Shown one piece after another: positions 1-8,461 of a DNA stretch of 64,000 nt. The notes under the pieces were generated by a model, which worked only from the letters and a program-made list of their open reading frames with translations, was not told the origin of the DNA and did no database searches. Source of the DNA: Stentor coeruleus. Lineage: Eukaryota > Ciliophora > Heterotrichea > Heterotrichida > Stentoridae. Position numbers and translations under genes: made by a program. The stretch's first letter is position 1. Every line of letters starts with the position of its first letter. The DNA lies in NCBI GenBank assembly GCA_001970955.1, contig MPUH01000152.1, forward strand, positions 29,721 to 93,720, written 5' to 3'.

Positions 1-538
1 TTTTAAAAATGTCTATAAAGGACAAGGATATGATTCCAGCATTAGATGAATTTTTTTTGGGTTTTTCGAATTTTTCAAATTTTTGTCCAAATAATGAAGT
101 GCTTCGACAACGAGAAGATATACTTTTACAATGAGAATTAGGGTTTTTTATGGGTCTTCCACGTATTTTATTGCTAATAAAGCTAGTGTTTTCAGTTCCT
201 GTAGTTTTTCCTATCAAAGTGTAAGTCTTACCTGATCCAGTTTGCCCATATGCTAAAATAGTAGCATTATATCCTTCAAGAGATGATAAAACAGTTTTTT
301 GGGCTATGGTTTCATATACTTTTTGATTATCATCATCCCATGAGAATACATGATTGTAGTTAAAACAAAGGTTAAAATTTGAATAGTTATTTTTCTCATC
401 AATCAAACTATCAATAAACTCTTTCTTTAAAGAAACACTATTTTTTGTCAAAAGCCACACTGAGATTTCATTTTCTATAATCTCTTGGTCATTTAAAGGA
501 CGAAAACGCAAATAAACCTGTATAGATTCACTCGACAT
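1..538 (-). CDS. Kinesin motor domain protein (partial, runs off window)
   Basis: This is the N-terminal half of a kinesin motor domain, the ATPase that moves along microtubules. Reading the minus strand from an ATG at 538, the protein begins MSSESIQVYLRFRPLND, the usual first beta strand of kinesins. It reaches the P-loop AYGQTGSGKTYT at about residue 98 and continues to ISLSFIDIFK at the window edge, the region before switch I. No stop interrupts the 179 codons. The stretch between the P-loop and the edge is longer than usual and basic, so it may be a family-specific loop insertion. The C-terminal motor, neck and tail lie outside the window, so the kinesin class cannot be assigned. The start codon lies 16 bp from that of the divergent glutaredoxin gene. 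Confidence 0.93.
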   Translation of the reverse strand, partial: MSSESIQVYLRFRPLNDQEIIENEISVWLLTKNSVSLKKEFIDSLIDEKNNYSNFNLCFNYNHVFSWDDDNQKVYETIAQKTVLSSLEGYNATILAYGQTGSGKTYTLIGKTTGTENTSFISNKIRGRPIKNPNSHCKSISSRCRSTSLFGQKFEKFEKPKKNSSNAGIISLSFIDIFK

Positions 539-554
539 AATTATTAAGAAAAAT

Positions 555-1096
555 ATGTTGAAGGCCATTATTAGAAACTTTTCTAAGCCAGTCAAAGAGA
601 TGATACTTGAAGATATTGCCAAATACGATGTTTTAGTGTATTCTAAAACTGCCTGTCCTTATTGTATAAGAGCACTAAGAAAACTTCGGAGTATGCAAAT
701 AAAATATAAAAATTGCATAATTGACACACATCCTGATGCAGATGAAATTGACAAAGCCTTGCTTGAAATAACCAACCTGAAAACAGTTCCAAATATTTTC
801 GTAACAGGTGTGCATATTGGAGGAAANACACATCCTGATGCAGATGAAATTGACAAAGCCTTGTTTGAAATAACCAACCTGAAAACAGTTCCAAATATTT
901 TCGTAACAGGTGTGCATATTGGAGGAAATTCCGATCTCGTGAAGGCAATTAGAGCAAGAAAAGTTCAAGAATTACTGATTAAAGCAAAAGTCAGNATTCC
1001 GATCTCGTGAAGGCAATTAGAGCAAGAAAAGTTCAAGAATTACTGATTAAAGCAAAAGTCAGTTTTCACGACGCCAATCAAGTTAAGCCAACTTAA
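555..1096 (+). CDS. Glutaredoxin (sequence broken by two unmerged contig overlaps)
   Basis: This is a dithiol glutaredoxin, a small glutathione-dependent oxidoreductase that reduces disulfides. Visible landmarks are the CPYC active site, the cis-Pro loop TVPNIFV and the GG..DL glutathione-binding end. As printed, the reading frame contains two unknown bases (827 and 995), each followed by a repeat of the preceding sequence (101 and 67 bp). Dropping one copy and the N at each join restores one continuous frame of about 123 residues ending at TAA 1094-1096, a normal glutaredoxin length. The insertions are therefore assembly artefacts, not domain duplications. The start used is ATG 555; a second in-frame ATG at 600 would give a shorter N-terminus closer to the canonical fold. 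No targeting peptide is obvious. Confidence 0.9.
726..928. repeat. Assembly join: 101-bp direct repeat around N at 827
   Basis: Bases 726-826 and 828-928 are the same 101 bp with one difference (C at 762, T at 864), separated by a single N. This is an unmerged contig overlap inside the glutaredoxin gene; removing one copy keeps the reading frame. Confidence 0.9.
928..1062. repeat. Assembly join: 67-bp direct repeat around N at 995
   Basis: Bases 928-994 and 996-1062 are identical and separated by a single N. Collapsing them joins the glutaredoxin frame to its natural C-terminus and stop codon, so this is a second unmerged contig end in the same gene. Confidence 0.9.
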
Positions 1097-1325
1097 ATTC
1101 AAAAAATTCGTAGTATTTTTAGAAATTATATGAAAAAATTTTAGTCGACGCTTTTTGAAAAGGTGATATGACATGTTTTTCAAAATATATACAAGTATAT
1201 TCTCATAAATTTTACTTATCATAGATATTGTTTTATTATGATTAAATAATACATAACTTATTATAAAATGATGACTATTTGTAATAAAATTTTCTGTAAT
1301 CATATAACTATAATTAACTAACTAT

Positions 1326-2285
1326 TTATTGGCCCTTAACTCTGCTTTCTTGGAGTTTAGGAATTGAGTAAATAAATGCGCCAGCCAAACTCATAACAAG
1401 CCCAACAATCAGCCAGAATGTAGGGATAATATCATCAAAAATTATCAAACTAATAAAAGTTAGCGCAACATCTTTAACATTTCCAGTAATAGATGTGACA
1501 ATAGGCGAATTCACAACAGTACACCAATTTTGTGAGAAAGTCAAAGTGATCCCAGTGTTCAAAGACAACATAAATAGAAAATAAAAAGCCATGTTTCTAT
1601 TAAACAAGTCAAAAGCAGCAGGGTCTTCAAAAATAATAATTACACATAATATAGGTATAGCTAAAGTGCTCATATAAAATGATGAAGTAGCTGAATCGAT
1701 CTCTGGATGTTTTTCTGATAATCTTTTAACAACATTAAAGTGTATTGAAGTGACGAAATTGTTGACAAATATAAAAAAGTACCCAAAAAAATCAGCTTTA
1801 AGATCATTTGACTATATAAAAAGTACCCCAGCCAAAATCGCCCCAAAAGATATCATCAAGACCCCAACTACTTCTAAGAAATTCGACTTTTTCTTAAGAA
1901 AAACAAAGTCCGTAACAAAAAGAAACAAAGTTGTAAGTCTTCTAAATGCTAAAAATACTGGGATATTAACTCTACTAATTGCAGTCATCCCAGACATAAC
2001 ATTAGCTAAGAAGCTCAGAGTTAATGGCGAACATTTCATTGCGATATCTAAAGAAAAAACAGGTACTTTCCATATCTTAGGTATACCTGCTGGTTTGATA
2101 ATTTTGAAAATACAAGTAAATGCTACACCATATATAAATTGAGCTAAAAGTATCTAGATAGAATTTACCATATTCGGAAATTTGTAGTTATGAACTAGGA
2201 ATAAACTTTTATTCAGAAAGCTCAAGCTGGATGAAGAGATTCCATAGAAAACACAAACAGCTAACTTCTTGAATATACTGTCCAT
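1326..2285 (-). CDS. SLC35-type nucleotide-sugar / triose-phosphate transporter, two introns
   Basis: This is a drug/metabolite-transporter-superfamily carrier of the SLC35 type, expected to exchange nucleotide sugars across Golgi or ER membranes. The start is ATG 2285 (MDSIFKKLAVCVFYGISSS). Two in-frame stops are each removed by a 15-nt intron (2154-2168 and 1812-1826), giving three exons and a protein of about 309 residues, normal for the family. Hydrophobic segments alternate along the whole length. Recognisable family signatures are the loop around LAFRRLTTLFLFVTDFVFLKKK and the C-terminal stretch NSPIVTSITGNVKDV followed by LVMSLAGAFIYS, which match the SLC35D/GONST pattern. Substrate cannot be read from sequence. 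The stop is TAA at 1326-1328. Its upstream flank (2286-2560) is G-rich on the plus strand, as at other minus-strand starts here. Confidence 0.85.
1812..1826 (-). other. 15-nt spliceosomal intron 2 of SLC35-type gene
   Basis: On the minus strand it reads gtactttttatatag. Removal eliminates an in-frame TAG and joins LAG to SNDLKADFF, restoring the transporter fold into its C-terminal half. Confidence 0.88.
2154..2168 (-). other. 15-nt spliceosomal intron 1 of SLC35-type gene
   Basis: On the minus strand it reads gtaaattctatctag. Removal eliminates an in-frame TAG and joins PNM to ILLAQF at a codon boundary (phase 0). Confidence 0.88.
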
Positions 2286-4856
2286 TTATAAAGAAGGTTA
2301 AGAAAATGGTGTCATAGAATTATATAGTGGAAACTAGGGTAGATGAAAAATGTGATAAAGAGTTTTTTTGAAGGCGGCCATTGACTTTGGAGATTTTATT
2401 AAGTGGAATTTTTGTATTTGAAGGATTGGAAAATTAAGATTTTATGTGATAGAGGAATATGTGTGAGATTTTTATTTGTTTGAGTTATCAACTATTATAT
2501 TTAGTATTTGAGTATTTTATTCTTTATGTATATGCTAAATTTTTATTCTGAGTACTTTGTTAGGATTATGAATATACATAGCTAGCTTTTTAAAGCAATC
2601 ACAGGCCTTTTTTATCCTAATATACCAAATAATTTATATTTGATAAATTAAAGCTGTGATCATGAAAATTTATGTGCATAAAGTAAGGTTTTATCTATCC
2701 TATCATTTCTAACTCATACCCACAAAACATAAAATACAAAATCCTTAAAGTCTATCTCAGATTTATATAAAAATCTATTTAGAAGTCCATGATAATCCTT
2801 TAATCACAACAAAACCTTAAAAAAAAAATTTCCATTCTTTACAATATAAGCTAAATAAAAAGCATAAATGTTTAGACAAAAAAATAATTATTTTTATTAA
2901 TATGGCATAATATAGCCAATAATAATTATACTCATATGCATAAAAAATGCTTATATAATTATATTATTTAGGTTTCCAAAATATATATATCGAGTTTAAG
3001 ATTGATAAATTGATTATCATGAATATAATATGATAATAAAATCATATACAAAGGAAGAAGACCTTAAAATAATCAAAATAATATTATTGAATTTTAAATG
3101 ATCTTATAAGGCTTATGAAAATGAATTTAACTGTTGATTAATTCAATATAAGAAGCAAATGAGTCATGGAAATTGTAATTAGGACGTGTAGTTTGTGAAA
3201 TTTTATGATGAAATAATTGTTTTTATTAGAAAAAAATCAAATAGTTTGTAATAGCTTTTAGATTTAATATCTTCCTTATTACAACTTTAGAATATAGTTT
3301 AATTCAGCTTAGACCTCTAGAAATGTTTGTATTTTATTAAAACTCTTGGAATAGGTATACTAAAAAGTGATGCTTCGAAGTATATATGAAAAATTGGTAT
3401 GGATAAAATAAATTAGACAACCAGGAAATATTTTTGACTAAATATTAGTGTTTGAGGATTATTTGCATAACATTAGGTAAAATATAATAGATTTAGAAGT
3501 TTGTATAGTTATTTACTCCTCAGTCTTAGGGTAGTTTGCAATTTATAAAAAAAAAATCGTAAAAGACTAAATTTGAAACAAAATCTCAAATTTTGCGAGA
3601 GTTGCTTCATATGATGTTTATATAATAATTAAAATAAGGGAAATCGAGTTTGAAATTTTGATTAGAAAAGACTTTTTACGGATTATATACACATTTAGCC
3701 CATTTTGATTAGAAAAGACTTTTTTCGGATTATATACACATTTAGCCCTTAGTAATTTGAACTAATTTTCTATTAGATTATACTAAGTATCGATTTTATA
3801 TGTGAATCATGTGCTGGAAATAAGTAATTATGATATTATACAAAGAAAATTTAAAAGCAAAAATGTGTTCTAGTTTTAGATTTCATAACTAGAACCAACT
3901 TCAATATGTTTTTATAAATCGTTTAAGTGCTTCCTATGCAATCTATATGCGTCATTTTACCATATTTAATCACCACCAAATATTCATATAATAAATATTT
4001 AAAACTAAATTATATAATTCGATGAAATCAGTTCTTTAACCTGATAGAGTGCAAAAATCTTTACCTCCTTCCTCGGATATTTAGAAAAACTATTTTTGCT
4101 TTTATTCTTTACGCTTTATTAAAATAGGATAAAGTGCCTAGAATTAACCATCGGAGATCAGAAGAAGGAAAAAAACAGCAAACATTAAGGAATATCAATA
4201 AAGAAACCAAAAGTAAGAAGATTTAAAGATTGTGACTAGGAAATTTTCACTTTTATCTTAGTCTTAGTGTAAATTCCCAATGAAATTACATGAAGTTTCT
4301 GAGTAACAGCAAAGAAAAACAAATTTTGCATCTTGCAAAGCACGTTAATTAAACGGCTTAAGAGTTAAAAATTCATGTTGAATTAAACTCCTCCAGCCAG
4401 ACCAAGCTCGAAAGATGGTGAATACCTCAATAATGTGAGAGTTTTCTAGACCTAAAAACTTTTTAAAATATTCTAGTTCTAAGCAAGATTTTCCATAGAA
4501 ACCAACAATTTCAATATAATTCCTCAGTTTTCTCTTACTTTTCTTTCAGAAAATTAATCAAAAAGTTCCATATCTAAAGCAAAAATATATTAACTTTAGA
4601 TTTCCAATTGCAATCATATCATTTCTTCAAAAAATATTCATTTTGCATCAAATATTTATCCTTAAAAACCTCAAATGGCCCTTAAATTCAATTATTATCT
4701 GAATCATAAGAAAAATTCTTAATTGTTTCAGAGACAATACAACATCCAAGCATATCCCAACATTTTTATATACTTGTATTTTATATTAATTTCACATGCA
4801 TTAACCCATATAATTTTAAATTATTCGGGTTTTCATATAAAATAAAAGTAAAATAA
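2286..4856. other. Gene-poor interval, 2.6 kb
   Basis: I find no convincing gene in either strand. The left part (2286-2560) is G-rich and C-poor, as expected upstream of the minus-strand transporter gene; 2700-2860 is C-rich. A 47-bp tandem duplication lies at 3655-3748. Some GC-richer sequence at 4100-4500 gives short open stretches but no start, no recognisable motif and many stops in every frame. An unrecognised non-coding RNA or a decayed gene cannot be excluded. Confidence 0.5.
3655..3748. repeat. 47-bp tandem duplication
   Basis: Bases 3655-3701 and 3702-3748 are head-to-tail copies that differ at one position (tttttacgg versus ttttttcgg). There is no N between them, so unlike the contig joins this may be a real recent duplication. 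Confidence 0.85.
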
Positions 4857-5969
4857 ATGCTTTATAATCATAAATATTATTTAATGGACGTCAAAACTAC
4901 AGGACCCTATTCGTTTGCCAAAGTTAAAATCGGCCAAGGCAAGTTCCCGACCTATGAAGACTCAGAAGGACTTAGCCAAGAAAGAATAAGTACGTCTTTT
5001 AGCTCTCAAGGCATGAGTAATTTGGATCAGAGCAATTCTGATCACTCAATTGAAATATTCAAAAGTATACCAAAGAATAAAGGAACTAGCAAAATTATGC
5101 AACAAATCATAAGCAAATCTCAACCTGATGAACTTAATTCTATAATAGAATATCTATTGCCTAACATTCCTGAACTTATGAATGATATATATGGCAATTA
5201 TATTTGTCAGACACTTTTTCATAATTGTTCAGCTTCTCATAGGCTTAGAATTTTAAATGCTTTGAAAGGATTTGTTGTATCGATTTCGTATAATTGTAGA
5301 GGAACACATGCTATACAGAATTTAATCGCTATGATGAATTTAAGAGAAGAAGAAGAGGTTTATCAGAATGAAGTTAGAGGAAAAGTTGTGGAGATGAGTA
5401 AAGATGTGAATGCTTCGCATGTTATTCAAAGACTATTAGTTACAGTACATAATAGATTTTTTATTACTCGGGAAATTAAAGAACATGTAGAAGAATTGGC
5501 TACAGATAAACTAGGTGTTTGTGTAGTAAAAAAATGCTGTAACGACCCACAGATTATGAGTGAAATCTTGGGGAATTCATTATTACTAATGCAACACCCT
5601 TATGGTAATTATGCAATACAAACTGCTATTGAGATTTGGAAGGAAGAAGCTGCACATGAGTTTTTTTCTGCAATCCAAGGAAGATGCTCACAGTTGTGCT
5701 TGCAAAAATACTCGTCTAATGTTATGGAACGAGCACTAAAAATTGAAAATATAAGAAAAAGTATAGTTAAAGAACTGATATCAAATGGTAAAATCCCTGA
5801 ACTACTTCTTAGTCAATATGGAAGTTATGTTCTTAGAACAACTGCGGAATATTGTGAAAAAGAACTTAAGAATGAACTTTTGGTTGTTGTTGAACCTGCA
5901 ACGTTAGAAATGTTTAACCTCAAGTTAAAGCCATTATGGACAGAGATTATAAGAAAACTTTCGTATTAG
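4857..5969 (+). CDS. Pumilio/PUF-family RNA-binding protein
   Basis: This is a PUF-domain protein of 370 residues, expected to bind 3'-UTR elements of mRNAs and repress or localise them in the cytoplasm. From about residue 75 onward a series of helical repeats with the PUF recognition helix pattern is visible: YGNYICQTLF, RGTHAIQNLI, NASHVIQRLL, KLGVCVVKKC, YGNYAIQTAI, YSSNVMERAL and YGSYVLRTTA. Together with the more degenerate first repeat this fills a normal eight-repeat PUF array. The N-terminal 75 residues are polar and probably disordered. ATG 4857 is the first in-frame start; ATG 4884 (MDVKTTGPYS) is an alternative and would remove nine residues. No intron is needed. The stop is TAG. 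Confidence 0.9.
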   Translation: MLYNHKYYLMDVKTTGPYSFAKVKIGQGKFPTYEDSEGLSQERISTSFSSQGMSNLDQSNSDHSIEIFKSIPKNKGTSKIMQQIISKSQPDELNSIIEYLLPNIPELMNDIYGNYICQTLFHNCSASHRLRILNALKGFVVSISYNCRGTHAIQNLIAMMNLREEEEVYQNEVRGKVVEMSKDVNASHVIQRLLVTVHNRFFITREIKEHVEELATDKLGVCVVKKCCNDPQIMSEILGNSLLLMQHPYGNYAIQTAIEIWKEEAAHEFFSAIQGRCSQLCLQKYSSNVMERALKIENIRKSIVKELISNGKIPELLLSQYGSYVLRTTAEYCEKELKNELLVVVEPATLEMFNLKLKPLWTEIIRKLSY

Positions 5970-6658
5970 ATAGATAATATTCTTTAAGTTGTTTAGAAAA
6001 ATATGCTTAAATGAAGGATTTTATAATAAAACCTATAAAATTTAAGGAATTTCTGATATAAGTAGTCTATTAAAATTGATAAAGATGAATTAAAGTGTAA
6101 TTATATTGGTATAATTAAGTTTTTACTAATTTTTATTATTGAAAATCATGCTAAATAATCTATGTTTATTTTTGTTTTTCTAGTAGATCAGAAGTGTGAA
6201 ATAATATTTACTAATAATTGCTTTACTTTTATTTTAATATCACTATTTAATTTTGATTAGACTTTGATTTTTATTGTGTCAAGGACTTATAGACATAATT
6301 TATTTTTACATTAAAGCTTTTGAAATAATATATCTTAAATTAAAAGATATAATCAAAAGTATGACTTCAATTGATAGTTAAGGAGCTGAACCAGCAAGCT
6401 ATAATATCACAAATAACCTTTGATCAGTTTTGCAAGTATACTTAAATCTTTCATGGGCAGTTATGAATAAAGGTTAAAAAATCCTTTGATGTTTGTGTCT
6501 AATACTTATAGTAAAGAGTGACTAGGAACTTGCTTTCCTTCAGTGTAAGTACAGCCAAAGTACTTTATGTTATTTAAAACAGTTAGTGTGACTAAGTTTG
6601 AACTTTTAACAGGTTTAAAAATTTATAATCTCCAGGACAAATCTACTCTTTTCTAGGT

Positions 6659-7029
6659 ATGTCAACTTGTGCCTATTCATTCGGCAAAGGTGAAAAAGTT
6701 TCAATCCAAAAGCTTGAAGAAAACCCTAGCCCAAACTCATACAATCCCAAAAGTCTACAATCAAAGATCTTAGTGAAAATAAAAGAGATACATGTCAGAA
6801 AAATATACTAAAAATTACGAAAAATACTATCGAAACCAATAAATCTAGGACCAGGCACTTATTTCCCTCAATTCCAAAAAATCAAGGTTTAGCAATAACT
6901 AAATCTGAACGAAACTTTAACTGTAATCCTAACATAAACAATACCGAAACTCTAGTTCTAGTTTCTCACAACAGCCACGAGCTGATAAAACCAAAAAGCA
7001 TAATCTTTGGATCAAAATATAATCTATAA
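6659..7029 (+). pseudogene. Probable decayed SHIPPO/PG-rich repeat gene (ciliary type)
   Basis: From ATG 6659 the plus strand reads MSTCAYSFGKGEKVSIQ and then NPSPNSYNPKS, the start expected of a sperm-tail PG-rich (SHIPPO, ODF3-like) protein. The frame then stops. Further family-like pieces follow in alternating frames: NLGPGTYFPQFQ in the first frame and KSIIFGSKYNL in another, ending at TAA 7027-7029. No 15-nt intron combination joins them; the one GT-AG candidate leads straight to a stop. Multiple frameshifts plus in-frame stops suggest a pseudogene of a microtubule-inner-protein type gene. A heavily mis-assembled active gene is the alternative. Confidence 0.45.
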
Positions 7030-7172
7030 ATCCGTGCCTGTATTCCAATATAGTTATTAACTCTTATGAGTTTTTCAAATAACTAATCTATCAACCTGAC
7101 AAACATCATATTCTCCACCCAATAAAAAAAAATCCATACATTTCTCAACATTTTAAGTCAAATCTAAACTAC

Positions 7173-8051
7173 CTAGACAACTCTAGACCAGTATTTACGA
7201 GTGAATCCTCTGTTATAAGTTGGTCTATAAATGTTATCATCAGGATATGGCCACTTGAGCTTATAATCCTTTTCTAACACTGCAGCGAAGTCAGGGAATA
7301 AGTATTTCTTGATATCTTTTTCCTCTGCTCTCTTAGCAATGAAAACCGGATCAGTGGGGTTAAGTATCTCATCAAGTTTCTTGCTAGTTGGATCAATTCC
7401 CCAGGCAATATGATTGAACATATCTTCCTTTGTATAATCATAGCCATAATTCCATGGCGTAGGTCTTGGGAGTTCATTGAAATACTTACGCAGAGCGATA
7501 ATTGGGAACATTTTCAAAGCAAAACAGTTCACACCTGTGTCTGTCCAGTCATCTTCAGTCATCCTTGTTAATTTGTTAGGATAGTCTAATTCAGTTGTCA
7601 TTGCACCAAGACCTGCTCCTGGTCCATGGCGTTCAGGGACTTGCCATCCAAAGCTTCTCCAATGACGCATTCTAAGATTTCTAGCTTGTTGAAGCATAAA
7701 ACAATATGGGTCTTTGTTTTTTGCGTAGACTGAATATCTGATTTTACGTCTTTTAATCCCAACATAGTCATGAAGACTATTACCTCTTTGCTTAAGACGA
7801 TAAGCTACATGATCAAATTCAGCCTGGGCTGAACGTCTATATAAGCCAGTGCTGACCATATAAGCGTACCATTTGGCCATCAGTGGAGGGTTGTATTTCA
7901 TGTGAAGATCTCTTCTTTCTATTTCAGGTTCTACGTTGTATGGGAGGCAAATATCACGCTTGATAAAGTGCCACTTGCCGTTAAGCTTGTGAGGCCTGAA
8001 AAATCTTAACTGGTACCAGAAGTTTGGGTTCAACCACGCTAATAAAGACAT
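7173..8051 (-). CDS. Trp/Tyr/Arg-rich protein of unknown function
   Basis: This is a 292-residue protein that I do not recognise. It is rich in Trp, Tyr, Arg and Pro (for example WHFIKRDICLPYNVEPEIER, HWRSFGWQVPERHGPGAG and the C-terminus RGFTRKYWSRVV). It has no coiled coil, no long hydrophobic segment and no known motif. Such aromatic and basic, non-repetitive proteins are common among lineage-specific subunits of ciliate mitochondrial complexes, but that is inference only. ATG 8051 is a clear start; the stop is TAG at 7173-7175. All Trp codons are TGG, which argues against TGA-as-Trp coding in this gene. The upstream flank is strongly G-rich on the plus strand. Confidence 0.8.
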   Translation of the reverse strand: MSLLAWLNPNFWYQLRFFRPHKLNGKWHFIKRDICLPYNVEPEIERRDLHMKYNPPLMAKWYAYMVSTGLYRRSAQAEFDHVAYRLKQRGNSLHDYVGIKRRKIRYSVYAKNKDPYCFMLQQARNLRMRHWRSFGWQVPERHGPGAGLGAMTTELDYPNKLTRMTEDDWTDTGVNCFALKMFPIIALRKYFNELPRPTPWNYGYDYTKEDMFNHIAWGIDPTSKKLDEILNPTDPVFIAKRAEEKDIKKYLFPDFAAVLEKDYKLKWPYPDDNIYRPTYNRGFTRKYWSRVV

Positions 8052-8461
8052 TTATGGCCATAGTTTTTGAATTATGATTAACTTGGCTGGGTTCTTGGGG
8101 AGGATCGTGGAAAGAGTTTAGAATGGAAATCGGTTGTTAAGGAGAAAGAAAGGGGAATTTTGATTTGAAGGTTATTGGATAATATAGAGTTTGACGTGGA
8201 ATGAGAGAAAATATAAGGGTTAATAGCATTAAATAATATTAAATAATCAAGGCAACTTAAAGACACTCTAATTAAAATTCCAATATAATAAAGTATACTT
8301 TTTAAACCAAATCTAATTTTCTACCCAAACTCCAAACCATTCCATATTCTCATCGAAATTACATATTTCATCCATAAACCAAAACTTTCTCAAAAAAAAC
8401 CATGCGAAGCACCCAATCTCATAAAGCCCAAACTTTTCTATGAAAAACTAATATTCAAATA

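Noticed and set aside
726-1062. Glutaredoxin with duplicated active-site half as a novel fusion
   Set aside because: The duplications flank single Ns and vanish in frame when collapsed, so they are assembly artefacts.
4100-4560. Possible gene in GC-richer sequence
   Set aside because: No ATG-started frame longer than about 30 codons and many stops in all frames.
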